Origin: Methanomassiliicoccales archaeon PtaU1.Bin124
GTDB lineage: Archaea; Thermoplasmatota; Thermoplasmata; Methanomassiliicoccales; UBA472
Length of the DNA: 57,243 nucleotides
Assembly: GCA_002067865.1 (NCBI GenBank)
Contig: MVRC01000011.1
Location: 200,573-257,815, forward strand
Reading direction: 5' to 3'
How positions within the stretch are numbered: position 1 is the first letter of the stretch; the number at the start of each line of letters is the position of its first letter. Below are positions 1-8,894 of the stretch, piece by piece. The notes below the pieces were generated by a model. The model saw only the letters and a program-made list of their open reading frames with translations. It did not search any database and was not told the DNA's origin. The position numbers and the translations under genes are program-made.

Positions 1-51
1 GTGGACCTCTGCGGCCATCTGCGTCATCTCATTGGGCAATTCCATGATCAT
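1..51 (-). CDS. N-terminus of an unidentified gene downstream of idi2 (partial)
   Basis: Only 17 codons are inside the window, reading M-I-M-E-L-P-N-E-M-T-Q-M-A-A-E-V-H. The ATG at 51 overlaps the TGA of the isomerase gene as ATGA, and an AAAGGAG Shine-Dalgarno sequence lies just upstream, so this is a real, translationally coupled start. In other archaea the genes after ipk-idi are often RNase J or a prenyl diphosphate synthase, but too few residues are visible to choose. Confidence 0.6.
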   Translation of the reverse strand, partial: MIMELPNEMTQMAAEVH

Positions 52-1106
52 ACACTCCTTTGCCGAACCCATTCATCCGTGCGCCCGGTCAGCACATATC
101 CCTTCTTCGACAGTGCCTTCACGTCCTTGCTGCCGGTGAGGAACATCGTCACCCTCAGCTCGTCCCTGACCAAAGCCAGACGGTCCATCACCGCCTGTGG
201 CGACTCCAGCGCCGCCGGCAGGACCGCCCGGGCCATCCCCGCAGAGCTGGCGCCCAGCGCCAGGCCGCAGGCCACGTGGAGGCCGTTCAGCATGCCTCCC
301 GATGCTATCATTGGTAATCCAACGTTCGCTTCCAACAGCGCCGCAGGTGCCGGGATGCCCCAGTCCAGGAACGTCTGGCCGATCGCAGCGCAGCGTTTCT
401 CGTCCATCTCCCTGGCCCGGTACATCTCCACCGCGGCGAAGGACGTGCCAGAAACCCCAGAGACGTCCATTCCTATTATGCCCGTCCCCTTCAGGCGCTG
501 GGCCGTTTCGCGCGAGATCCCTGCTCCGGTCTCTTTGACCATCGTGGGCATCTCCTTGGCCAGATCGCGGATCTTGGCCATGCATCCCTTGGCCTTGGTA
601 TCGCCTTCGGGCTGGGCCACTTCCTGCAGGTAGTTGAGATGGACGGCCATGACATCCGCGTCCACCATGTCCCTTGCCTTCCTGACCTGGTCCATCGTGA
701 ACGGCCTCTTCCTCTGCTGGGAGATCAGCTGGGGCGCACCCACGTTGCCGATGCGCAATGGAACGTCGTAATCCTTCAGGACCGAATAGCTGCCGTCATC
801 GCCATGTTCGATCCCCGCCCTCTGGCTGCCTATGCCAAGACCGATCCTCATCTCGGCGCAGGCCTCGGCCAGGTTGCGGTTGATCTTCTCCGCCTGCTTG
901 AAACCGCCGGTGATGGCAGTTACCACAAGTGGCATGTCCAATCTCTTGCCGAACAGGACTGTCTTGGTGTCGACCTCCTCAAGGTCGAGCTCCGGCAATG
1001 AATCGTGAATGAGCTTGACATCGTTCCAGTGGTTATGCTCCGGGCAAACGTTCTGGTCCATCGTCACCTGGATGTGATCGGCCTTGCGCTTCTCGATCTT
1101 CTTCAT
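48..1106 (-). CDS. fni: Type 2 isopentenyl-diphosphate delta-isomerase
   Basis: This FMN-dependent enzyme interconverts isopentenyl and dimethylallyl diphosphate, supplying both C5 units for archaeal ether lipids. The 352-residue length is normal for the family, and the TIM-barrel landmarks are visible: an ITGG stretch near the N-terminus, GLGIGSQRAG, and the SGGMLNG phosphate-binding loop near the C-terminus. The start is placed at ATG 1106 because its ATGA overlaps the stop of the upstream isopentenyl phosphate kinase gene; the longer reading frame to 1199 would run into that gene. The downstream partial gene also overlaps as ATGA, so three genes form a tightly coupled isoprenoid operon. 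Confidence 0.93.
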   Translation of the reverse strand: MKKIEKRKADHIQVTMDQNVCPEHNHWNDVKLIHDSLPELDLEEVDTKTVLFGKRLDMPLVVTAITGGFKQAEKINRNLAEACAEMRIGLGIGSQRAGIEHGDDGSYSVLKDYDVPLRIGNVGAPQLISQQRKRPFTMDQVRKARDMVDADVMAVHLNYLQEVAQPEGDTKAKGCMAKIRDLAKEMPTMVKETGAGISRETAQRLKGTGIIGMDVSGVSGTSFAAVEMYRAREMDEKRCAAIGQTFLDWGIPAPAALLEANVGLPMIASGGMLNGLHVACGLALGASSAGMARAVLPAALESPQAVMDRLALVRDELRVTMFLTGSKDVKALSKKGYVLTGRTDEWVRQRSV

Positions 1107-1882
1107 ACCTTCCCACCCCTTACCCTTGAGCATAATGGCAGCTCCCCGCGCAGCGCGGCCGCCAGCCTTCCCGGCACATTGCCGTTGATTATGAGACATT
1201 CCTTTGCGAACGATGCGATGCCGAGCATGTATTCTATCTTAGCGTAGATACTGCCAGTGACATCGTCGCACCTCTCGCTCCGGGGGAGCGAGCTCAAGGT
1301 GCTCTGGTCGATCTCGTCGATCAAATGACATTCAGTGTCCAAATGAGGGTCGCAGGAGAAGACACCGTCCACATCGGTGACGAAAATGGCCCGCTCGGGG
1401 CGGAACTCCCTGGCCAAGGCCTCCATCATCTGGTCGCCCGAGCAGATGCCGAACTCCCTCCTGTCGTCCAAGGCCACGTCGCCGAAGGTGACGGGCGTGA
1501 CGCCCATGTCATAGTAGCGGCGGAACTTGTCCAGATCGACCGAGGTGAGCTTGCCGTCGGAGAGCATCGTGCACGATCCCGGCACCAGGCTGACGGCGTC
1601 CAATCCCTCGTGGACCAGGGCCTCGATCACCAGCGTGTCGAGCTCCCTGACGTCCCAGCTCACATGGGCCACGCCCTTCTCCTGGCCCGGCCTCTTCCTG
1701 CCCATATGCAGGTCGTATTTCTTGGCGATGACATGGCCATACGAACCGGCGCCGTGGACCACCAATAGCCTCTGGCCGGATCCCGCCATCTCCTTCGCCA
1801 GGCGATGCACAGCCTCTGGCCTGAAGGTGCGGTAACGGGACTTGTCCGTGATTACGCTCCCACCGAGCTTGACCAGCATCAT
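1103..1882 (-). CDS. ipk: Isopentenyl phosphate kinase
   Basis: This amino-acid-kinase-fold enzyme phosphorylates isopentenyl phosphate with ATP to isopentenyl diphosphate, the last step of the archaeal mevalonate variants. The 259-residue protein has the N-terminal KLGGS loop at residues 5-9, GAGSYGH ending at His50 (the catalytic histidine position of the family), and a C-terminal DVTGSIYAKIEYM segment. The start is at ATG 1882 (a second ATG is at 1879), about 33 bp below a CTATTTAT TATA box at 1912-1919, so the message has little or no leader. It overlaps idi2 by four bases. Confidence 0.92.
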   Translation of the reverse strand: MMLVKLGGSVITDKSRYRTFRPEAVHRLAKEMAGSGQRLLVVHGAGSYGHVIAKKYDLHMGRKRPGQEKGVAHVSWDVRELDTLVIEALVHEGLDAVSLVPGSCTMLSDGKLTSVDLDKFRRYYDMGVTPVTFGDVALDDRREFGICSGDQMMEALAREFRPERAIFVTDVDGVFSCDPHLDTECHLIDEIDQSTLSSLPRSERCDDVTGSIYAKIEYMLGIASFAKECLIINGNVPGRLAAALRGELPLCSRVRGGKV

Positions 1883-1911
1883 ATGAACTGCTGGAAGATA
1901 AGGACGGCTCG

Positions 1912-1919
1912 ATAAATAG
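1912..1919 (-). promoter_or_regulatory. TATA box of the ipk-idi2 operon
   Basis: The minus strand reads CTATTTAT, centred about 33 bp upstream of the ipk ATG at 1882. No Shine-Dalgarno sequence precedes that ATG, which fits a leaderless or very short leader transcript. The box lies just past the 3' end of the neighbouring zinc-ribbon gene. Confidence 0.55.
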
Positions 1920-1926
1920 CTTATCT

Positions 1927-2862
1927 TCAGTCGACCCGCGCACCGCATTTTCGGCAGAACGAGTCATCGGATGACAATGGCGAGCTGCACTTGTCGCACT
2001 TCAAATGCTTGACGACCTTGTGACCGCACTTGGGGCAGAAGTTGTCATCCCCCTTCATGGGTGCCTTGCACACCGGACATTTGTCATCCATGAAATTCCC
2101 GGACGGGGCGGTCCCCTGAGGTCCGACGACGCTCTTGGCATTGACCTCCCCCTGCTCCTGCAACAGATCCTTGTCGGAGAGCTCCGCCACCACCGTTTGG
2201 GTCGGGCTGGTCGCTTCGACCGGCTTGCCCGCCAGCGAACGGCGGGCCTTCATGCAGCAACGGAAGGCGCCAGAGTAGTCCTCGGCGCCAAAGCACTTCT
2301 CCGATTCGCACAGGAACGCCTCGGCCTGTCCGACCTCCTTGTTCTCCGCCTTGGCCTTGCCTAGCTCCTCCTTGGTGGTCTCGATGAGGAACTTCGATTC
2401 CAGGTAGTTCGGGGGAAGTTGCCTCGCGTCGTGGACGGTCTTATCCTCGCCCTTCTCCTCCTTCTCGCCGTCCCCTTCTATGGCGTCCGCATCGTGAGGG
2501 TTCGGCGCCTCCTCGAAGAGCTTCTCATCCTTGGCGTTGACCAGGAGGTCCCTGGCCGCCTTGGTGGTGGCCATGGCCTTGACATAATCACCCCGATCAT
2601 ATTCCGATTGGGCCTTCACCAGCAGGGCATCGGCCGAGCTGGTGTTCTTGCCCATTCCGCGCAGCGATGCCGAGACCGCGGTGGTGCTGCTGAGCGCATT
2701 ATAGGCATCGTCCTTCGTCAATGCCAGTTCGATCTCTTCCCTGCGCTTAGGCCTCATGTACTTCATTTCTATGTACACGGCAATGAGCAGGACAACTAGC
2801 ATGATCACGGAAATTACGGCGATGAATAGGTCCAGATGATTCTCCTCCGGCAGGCTGGACAA
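1927..2862 (-). CDS. Membrane-anchored double zinc-ribbon protein
   Basis: The 311-residue protein has one membrane helix near residues 10-30, then a long charged, partly helical cytoplasmic region with TPR-like stretches (SEYDRGDYVKAM; AEDYSGAFRCCMKA). It ends in two zinc ribbons, CPVC-x10-CPKC and CDKC-x10-CRKC. Such double zinc ribbons usually mediate binding to protein or RNA partners; no catalytic motif is visible and the function is unknown. The first in-frame start is TTG 2862, about 23 bp below an AT-rich box near 2880-2890, suggesting a leaderless TTG start. A GGAGGAG further in could instead serve a later codon, so the start is uncertain. Confidence 0.8.
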   Translation of the reverse strand: MSSLPEENHLDLFIAVISVIMLVVLLIAVYIEMKYMRPKRREEIELALTKDDAYNALSSTTAVSASLRGMGKNTSSADALLVKAQSEYDRGDYVKAMATTKAARDLLVNAKDEKLFEEAPNPHDADAIEGDGEKEEKGEDKTVHDARQLPPNYLESKFLIETTKEELGKAKAENKEVGQAEAFLCESEKCFGAEDYSGAFRCCMKARRSLAGKPVEATSPTQTVVAELSDKDLLQEQGEVNAKSVVGPQGTAPSGNFMDDKCPVCKAPMKGDDNFCPKCGHKVVKHLKCDKCSSPLSSDDSFCRKCGARVD

Positions 2863-2946
2863 TCAAGGCATATTCCCGCATAAAAATTTATCTTAGAAGG
2901 AAATATGGTGGAGAATCCCCACCAGGTGAAAGATGAAAATAAGAAA

Positions 2947-3069
2947 GGCTGACAGCGTGCGTTGCTTCCCGTGGGCTCGCGCACCACAGTACAACAGCGT
3001 ACGCGGGCGGGCTTAGCTTCTGGGTTCGGAAGAGACCAGGCGTATCCCCGCCGCTTTGGCCGTCAAACC
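2947..3069 (-). rRNA. rrf: 5S ribosomal RNA
   Basis: The minus strand carries the conserved 5S core: CCGAACCCAGAAGCUAAG-type loop B/C sequence followed by UGUUGUACUGUGGUGCGCGAG and CCCACGGGAAGC. The two ends pair as helix I (GGUUUGACGGC with GCUGUCAGCC, one bulged U), which sets the length at about 123 nt. It stands alone: no 16S, 23S or tRNA gene is adjacent, and it has its own TATA box. Downstream the transcript runs into TTTCTTATTTTC, a likely terminator. Confidence 0.93.
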
Positions 3070-3098
3070 ATTTCTTAAAACTCCTCAATATTACTCAG

Positions 3099-3106
3099 AT
3101 ATTTAA
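3099..3106 (-). promoter_or_regulatory. TATA box of the 5S rRNA gene
   Basis: The minus strand reads TTAAATAT, centred about 33 bp upstream of the predicted 5' end of the 5S rRNA. This is the spacing expected for an archaeal TBP/TFB promoter allowing a short trimmed 5' leader, and it explains how a 5S gene detached from the other rRNA genes is expressed. Confidence 0.65.
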
Positions 3107-3144
3107 GGGTTTCGAATGGGGCTGGCTCGTTACATTTTTGTCCA

Positions 3145-3876
3145 TTATACGGTGAGCAAAATTGCGTAACCGATGATCGACGAGATGGCCATGGACGAGA
3201 TGTTGTTGCCGAGCTTGTCGACGTAGCCCCACGTCTCCAGTGTGGCGCCGATCAGCGAGTCGATGTTGCATCCGACGAAGCCGAGCACCAAGGGGACCAG
3301 TATCCTGGCATCGAACATCATGCCAGGGAAGAGCAGCACCCATCCCAGTAGCGAGGCGAATATCGATCCGAAAAGCGCCCAAGCGGTGCCATACGCCGAT
3401 ATGCCCCCGTCCACTCCCGGCTCCACGCGCTTGAACGTCGTGATGAGGTAAACCTTCGCGCTGATGACCCCCATCTCCGAGGCGATCGTATCGGAGGCGG
3501 CCACCGCTATGGCCGTGATGTACGTCAGCCTGGCCAGGTCACTATCCTGCTGCCCTGCTGCATAGAATATGATGGCAATAACAAGCGGCACCAGTCCGTT
3601 GGCTACAACGTTCTTCCAGGTTCGTTCTCCCTTCTTCCCTTCCTGCAGGCCCTTCTTCTCCTTCAGGTCGAACTTGTACCTTGTGGCGGCGAACCCGGCC
3701 ACGGTGAAGACGAGAAGAACGATGAGCCACAGGAACGAGCCGAAGATGCCGATCAGAACCCCGACCCAGAGCGCAGCGAAACTACCGCTGCGGGAAAGGA
3801 GCCCCAATCGATATGACAGTATCGAGAGCAGGCCGCACAGCACTAGCAAGAGGACAATGTTCTCCGCCGGCGACAT
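3145..3876 (-). CDS. DUF92 (TMEM19/VTE6-like) integral membrane protein
   Basis: About 243 residues with six or seven hydrophobic segments match the DUF92 family. Conserved polar motifs sit between helices: SDTIASEMG, VEPGVDGGIS and GCNIDSLIGATLE. The plant relative VTE6 is reported to phosphorylate phytyl phosphate, so a prenyl-phosphate kinase role is a family-based guess. The start is taken as ATG 3876 because a TATAAAAT-like box at about 3900-3908 would place transcription start there; an in-frame TTG at 3900 lies within that box. It shares strand with the isoprenoid operon but has its own promoter, and the 5S gene lies between. Confidence 0.85.
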   Translation of the reverse strand: MSPAENIVLLLVLCGLLSILSYRLGLLSRSGSFAALWVGVLIGIFGSFLWLIVLLVFTVAGFAATRYKFDLKEKKGLQEGKKGERTWKNVVANGLVPLVIAIIFYAAGQQDSDLARLTYITAIAVAASDTIASEMGVISAKVYLITTFKRVEPGVDGGISAYGTAWALFGSIFASLLGWVLLFPGMMFDARILVPLVLGFVGCNIDSLIGATLETWGYVDKLGNNISSMAISSIIGYAILLTV

Positions 3877-3927
3877 TGCCCACGTCCATGCCCGCCTCAA
3901 TATAAAATGATGCGTTATTATGCAGGC

Positions 3928-6900
3928 TCAGGTCCGGCCGTTCGCCTTCGTCTTCCTACCGTTGACGTTGAACTTGTCGCGTATCGAACCCCGTTCAAAG
4001 AGCGGCTGGGTCTCCTCCTTCATGCCCCTCAGCTTCTCCAGGTCGCCGTCCCAGGCGATAAGCTCGATGCCATAGTTCTCATCGATGGACTTGATGACCT
4101 TCTCCAGCTTGGCAGGCACCTTTCCTGTCCTGGAGCCATTGAGCACGACGGCGATGTAGATGAACTCGCTCTTCTCCACCATGAGCTTCTTTTCGCCGAA
4201 GTCCATCCTCTTCAGGTGGGTGGTCTGCTCGTCCTTGAACGAGTCCTTGACGAAATTCTGCAGCGCCACCAGCATCGAGCCGAGGATCTGGTCGTCCATT
4301 CCTGGCTTGAGGCGGCGCGCCTGGTGCGCGATGAGGTTGCCGTCATGGTAGATGATGAACACCTCGTCCACCACCGGCCTCGTGACCCAGAGGTAGATCA
4401 GGAGAGCGATGATGACGATGAGCAGCGCCCCCGAGACCAGCAGCCACATGGTCTGGTCCGGACGCAGCTCGACCACCAATTCTATCGGTTGGATGTCCCC
4501 GACGTTATTGTTCGCGTCGACCGCCACGATCTTATACCATATGGTGCAGGTGTTGGTCTGGGCCGGGATGAGGGCCGAGACGTTGCCGTTCTGGTCCACC
4601 GGTACCATACGGACGCTGTAGGTGAAGTTCTCCCCGTCGTAGGAATAGTACAGCGTGGCATTGTACGAGATGTCCTCGCTGATGTGCGCCACGATGAGTA
4701 TGGAATCCCCTATGTATGCCTTCGAGACCTGGTTGGCCAGGGCGATTATCGGCGCACCCTTGTCCAGGACCACCGATATCGTCTTGAGGACCTCGTTGCC
4801 CTGGTCCTTGACCTTGACGGTCACGTTGTGTATGCCTGGTGTGGCGAACCGATGCCAGTTCCAGACCTTCTCCGAGCTGTAGGGCGTCCATCCGTCGCCG
4901 TCCCCGAAGTTCCAGCTGTATTGCAGCACCTCTGCGGCGATGTCTGGGTCGCTCGTCCCATTGGCAGATACATAGATAGTAAGCGATGCCAGATCGATAC
5001 CGGTGCACTCCAAAGAGATGACTGGCGGATGGTCGATAATGGATAGGTCGAACGTTCTCTCGGTCTGGAAGTCGCTGTCGTTCACTCTGAGCAGCAAATG
5101 GTATGAGCCGGCCGCACTGAAGGAATAATAGAAACTGGGTACGGTGGTCGCCATCTGCACGATCTGTCCCGTGCTGGTGCTTACCGTCCAAAGATAGCTG
5201 GGGGTTTCGAATCCTGCGGTTACGGGCACCCGGAAGGTCACATTGCTTCCCAGCGGGAAGGACGTGGCGGAGACCGTGGTAGTGATCTGGCCCACCGTGG
5301 GGTTGGTATCCTGCACGATTATGGTGCCTTCGAACGATGCGGTACTGCCGTCCTGGTCCACCACTGTCAAAGTCACGATGTACGTCCGATGCACCGTATA
5401 CCTGTGGCTCGGGCTTGATTGGGCGGACGTCTGTCCATCGCCGAAGGACCAGATGTATTGGACCACTCGGTCATAGGGGGAGTCTGTCACGGTCGCTTGG
5501 AAATTGACCGTGTCCCCCTCGTCGATGGTGGCAGTGCTGGGCGTGAAGGTGACAGACGGCACGCGGTCCTGGACCACGATCGTCCGGTTGAGCCATGCCT
5601 TGCCAGTGTCATTTTCCATGACCGTCAAGTTTATCCAATATACGCCTCTGGTCAGGAACTGGTGAGAAACGACCGGGTTCGTGCCGCTGGAGCTGTATGT
5701 TCCATTCTCGAACGTCCATGAATAGCTAACTATATGGTCTACTACCGATGTGGACGGGCTGGCATCGAAGGTGATCGACCCCCCCTCAGAGATGGAAGTG
5801 GCCGAGCAAGCGAACGCGGCCGTCGGCAGGGCGTCCGCGATGATCACATCATGGGAGATGATGCTGGTATTGCCATCCCTGTCCGATACGGTCAGGGTCA
5901 CATGGTAGGTTGCGTTCCAGCTGAAAACATGTGTCGGGTTCTTTCGGGTATCCAATGCGGTTCCATCCCCAAAGTTCCATGACCAGGAGGTAATGGCATC
6001 CCTGATGTACGTCGAGGAATCGATGAACTGGACCAGGGCACCCTCGGTCCCGGTCGGGGAAGTGAAAGCGGCCGTAGGGCCAGAGTCATAGACCCGGACC
6101 GTCTGTATCACCGAGGACGATAGGCCGCCAGGGTCAGTGACGACCATCTTGAGAAGGTGGGTTCCGTTCGCGGCGAAGGTCAGCTGTCTGACCGTTACTG
6201 TGGACGCCGCAGCGATCTCCACCCATAGTCCGGTCTGGTTGTACTGAACTTGATAGGAATATCTCAATCTGGGAAGGTCCGAGACCGTATCAGTGCTAGA
6301 GGAGGAATCGACAGTGAACGCGATCCCCTCCGTGGGTATGCCCACTGAACGCACGAACGATGCGGTCGGGGGGCGGTTCATTTCATAGAAAACTGAGATG
6401 GCCTTCGATCCGTTCGAGGAAACGGCCAGGTCTGGCAGCTTATCGCCGTTCACATCTCCGATGGCCAGGAACGATGCACCTGCACCTCCGGTCTGGTGGT
6501 ATGAGGTGGTGAATCCGCTCAACGTCACTTCGAACATAGTGACGAGGCTGGCATGGCTACCAACCACGACGAGCTCTGCCTTTCCATCGTCGTCATAGTC
6601 CCCGATCGTTCCTGAGGAGAAACCGCCCTCCATCCTCTTCACGAAGAGGCTGGTGTCGGCGTTGAAACCAGTAGCGAAATCCCCTTGGGGATAGACTATC
6701 ACATATCCATCGCTCGTTCCAATGACCAGATCGGTCCTTCCATCGCCGGTCAGGTCCGCCGAGTCCATCCAAATGATGGTTCCGGCCACATAGCTCGGAA
6801 GCGAGATGTTCTCAGCGTTACCGCTGGCCCAATTGAACGATGCCCCACTCTGCTGGAAGAATACCGTGATCCCCTTCCCGGTGGAGTTGACCACTGCGAC

Positions 6901-8670
6901 GTCGCATCTGGCAGGCTGTGGGGTATTGCTCTCCCTCCAAACGTCATAATCCGAGCTGGTCAGGAGAGAGAAATTACATTTGGTGAACGAATAAGCGCTT
7001 CCAGCAGTAAAGTGTCCCGTTCCGTCGTTGAGGAATACCTGGAATCCTCCATTGCATCCGATGACGAGATCGTAATAACTGTCGGAGTTCCAAAGGACGG
7101 CATCGATCGATGAGGGGTTCGTAAGAGCAAGCGGGTAGTTCGTCGCGGTATTGGTATAGAATCCCGTTCCGCTGCTGTGTGATATGACGTTGAACGATGC
7201 GGAGGAATCGATGTAGACCAGGTCCTGATATCGGGGATCAGATAACGATGCCACCAGGACTGATTTGATCGAGGCCACGGACCTGAAGTACCATTTTCCG
7301 TTCTCGAGGAAGCACAACTTACTGGACTGTTTGTTCAAGTAACCGATCGATTGGAACATCTGGGTGAAATTGCCGATGATCAATGAGTCGGCCGCGTAGC
7401 CAGTGCCGATGTTGTCATTGGCGTTCCCCAGACTTCCTCCTACGTTATAGACGATGGTCACCGCACCCTGGATGGCAGAGCGGTTCTGAATAACGAGCAG
7501 ATCGAAAGTGAGATCGTCATTAATTCGCGCAGCAAGGAGCTGTATGGCATGTTCCTGGCAAGGGAATGTCCCGGCCGCCCCGAAATAGGAGGGATTCGAA
7601 GATGTGGTGTAATAATAGCTGACGTTGTTGGAAACATCGGAGACCGCTACGATATCGGAAAGGCCGTCAGAATTGAGGTCCACGGCCTTGGCATAGCTCA
7701 ATCCAGAGATGGCCTCGGATTTTGTGCCCCCGGATAGAACGCTCCCTGTCCATTGGTACATGTAGATCATGCCATTGCCATTGCTGGCCATCATGATTGC
7801 AGGGTAGGTCGTTCCAAGGTCCATGACGTCTATCGAAACGGGTTTTTGTATCGTGATCGAAAGGGTCAACGGCCAATCCTCTAACAATGGATTGGCATTT
7901 CTATAGGCCAGGAAAATGCTGTTCTGTGTGTCAGCCATGACTAGGTCCGGTTGTCCATCCGAATCGAAGTCGCAAACTACCAGCAAATTGACCTTACCGA
8001 CAGCCGCCCCCAATGGGATATCGGTTGGGAAAAAATCCGTACTATTCAAGCAGATATTCAATCTGGAATTTCCGACGGGCGAGCTGTCAAGTGTTCTTGT
8101 GTATGCAAGATCATTTAAGCCATCCTTGTCAAAATCTCCGATTGCGATGGCTTGGGGATTCCTTGCTGTTGTTAGTACTTTCGTCGTATTGAATGTGTGA
8201 TTCTGGAAATAGAAAGAAATGGCACCCGCCGTGGGGCTGGTTGAATAACAAACCACGACATCGTCCTTGTGATCATAGTCCATGTCCGCCGCGGCAATGT
8301 CTGTAAGAACTTGTCCAGGTGTCCTGCGGATCGAATTCGTTGAAGAATAGTTACCATCAGTGGTCTGGTAGAATATGTCGAAAAAGGCCTTCTGATAGTA
8401 GATCACTGCCAGGTCCTGTCGTCCATCGGAGTTGAAATCCCCGGTGACGACCTTACGCACGGTGAACTCCACCACCGATGTGTTCGTGAACCATTGGTAC
8501 GTCGATGTTCCCGGAGTGTACATGCCGGTCGACCCAAGGTCCACCGAGGCGGAAGAGGAGGATGCTCCAGAAGCGAGGCCAGATGTAAGGAACGTTGGAA
8601 CGGGGAGAAGAATGAGGGCTAGGGCTAGAACTAAACATCTGTGGAAAGCCTTTGCTATGCCCATCCTCAT
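3928..8670 (-). CDS. Giant surface protein: FG-GAP propeller, PKD repeats, membrane helix, cytoplasmic longin/roadblock-like domain
   Basis: The 1580-residue protein starts with a secretion signal (about residues 1-36). Residues about 70-760 hold many FG-GAP/VCBS repeats with calcium-loop motifs such as DFNSDGRQD, DFDSDGQPD, DLTGDGRTD and DYDDDGKAE. About six PKD-like Ig domains follow to about residue 1290 (WNFGDG, WSFGDG signatures), then a further beta-rich domain and one membrane helix near 1407-1430. The last 150 residues are cytoplasmic and begin VFIIYHDGNLIAH, resembling archaeal longin/roadblock-like domains. It probably binds an extracellular ligand or surface and may signal inward. 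A TATA box at about 8697-8706 lies about 30 bp upstream of the ATG. Confidence 0.85.
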   Translation of the reverse strand: MRMGIAKAFHRCLVLALALILLPVPTFLTSGLASGASSSSASVDLGSTGMYTPGTSTYQWFTNTSVVEFTVRKVVTGDFNSDGRQDLAVIYYQKAFFDIFYQTTDGNYSSTNSIRRTPGQVLTDIAAADMDYDHKDDVVVCYSTSPTAGAISFYFQNHTFNTTKVLTTARNPQAIAIGDFDKDGLNDLAYTRTLDSSPVGNSRLNICLNSTDFFPTDIPLGAAVGKVNLLVVCDFDSDGQPDLVMADTQNSIFLAYRNANPLLEDWPLTLSITIQKPVSIDVMDLGTTYPAIMMASNGNGMIYMYQWTGSVLSGGTKSEAISGLSYAKAVDLNSDGLSDIVAVSDVSNNVSYYYTTSSNPSYFGAAGTFPCQEHAIQLLAARINDDLTFDLLVIQNRSAIQGAVTIVYNVGGSLGNANDNIGTGYAADSLIIGNFTQMFQSIGYLNKQSSKLCFLENGKWYFRSVASIKSVLVASLSDPRYQDLVYIDSSASFNVISHSSGTGFYTNTATNYPLALTNPSSIDAVLWNSDSYYDLVIGCNGGFQVFLNDGTGHFTAGSAYSFTKCNFSLLTSSDYDVWRESNTPQPARCDVAVVNSTGKGITVFFQQSGASFNWASGNAENISLPSYVAGTIIWMDSADLTGDGRTDLVIGTSDGYVIVYPQGDFATGFNADTSLFVKRMEGGFSSGTIGDYDDDGKAELVVVGSHASLVTMFEVTLSGFTTSYHQTGGAGASFLAIGDVNGDKLPDLAVSSNGSKAISVFYEMNRPPTASFVRSVGIPTEGIAFTVDSSSSTDTVSDLPRLRYSYQVQYNQTGLWVEIAAASTVTVRQLTFAANGTHLLKMVVTDPGGLSSSVIQTVRVYDSGPTAAFTSPTGTEGALVQFIDSSTYIRDAITSWSWNFGDGTALDTRKNPTHVFSWNATYHVTLTVSDRDGNTSIISHDVIIADALPTAAFACSATSISEGGSITFDASPSTSVVDHIVSYSWTFENGTYSSSGTNPVVSHQFLTRGVYWINLTVMENDTGKAWLNRTIVVQDRVPSVTFTPSTATIDEGDTVNFQATVTDSPYDRVVQYIWSFGDGQTSAQSSPSHRYTVHRTYIVTLTVVDQDGSTASFEGTIIVQDTNPTVGQITTTVSATSFPLGSNVTFRVPVTAGFETPSYLWTVSTSTGQIVQMATTVPSFYYSFSAAGSYHLLLRVNDSDFQTERTFDLSIIDHPPVISLECTGIDLASLTIYVSANGTSDPDIAAEVLQYSWNFGDGDGWTPYSSEKVWNWHRFATPGIHNVTVKVKDQGNEVLKTISVVLDKGAPIIALANQVSKAYIGDSILIVAHISEDISYNATLYYSYDGENFTYSVRMVPVDQNGNVSALIPAQTNTCTIWYKIVAVDANNNVGDIQPIELVVELRPDQTMWLLVSGALLIVIIALLIYLWVTRPVVDEVFIIYHDGNLIAHQARRLKPGMDDQILGSMLVALQNFVKDSFKDEQTTHLKRMDFGEKKLMVEKSEFIYIAVVLNGSRTGKVPAKLEKVIKSIDENYGIELIAWDGDLEKLRGMKEETQPLFERGSIRDKFNVNGRKTKANGRT

Positions 8671-8894
8671 ATTATTTTGAAAAGAAATGTTTGTGGAATA
8701 TATAATGATTGGTATTATAAAAATTACTGAACGTCGACATGGTTTTTCACTTTTGACAATGGAACATAATTATTATAAAATAATATTATATAAATTGATT
8801 AATTCTCAAAAATGATACTGTATGGCTCATCACCGTCATTGAATGAGATTTAAGAAAAAAGGCATATATACCTTACTCGAGGTCATATTCAAAC
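8671..8894. promoter_or_regulatory. AT-rich divergent promoter region
   Basis: This 224-bp gap separates the giant surface protein gene (minus) from a winged-helix gene (plus). It is far more AT-rich than its surroundings. It holds a TATA-like AATATATAAT at 8697-8706 for the minus gene, CATATATAC at about 8863-8871 for the plus gene, and a perfect inverted repeat ATTATT-ATAA-AATAAT at 8769-8784. No coding signal is visible. The divergent arrangement suggests that the regulator controls both promoters, but no binding data exist. Confidence 0.5.

Noticed and set aside
2888-3088. Open frame of 66 codons on the minus strand
   Set aside because: It lies on the 5S rRNA gene; its translation is the familiar artefact of reading 5S RNA as protein.
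3907-5046. Plus-strand frame of 379 codons
   Set aside because: It is antisense to the 3' part of the surface protein gene, which has a clear membrane helix and domain structure there.
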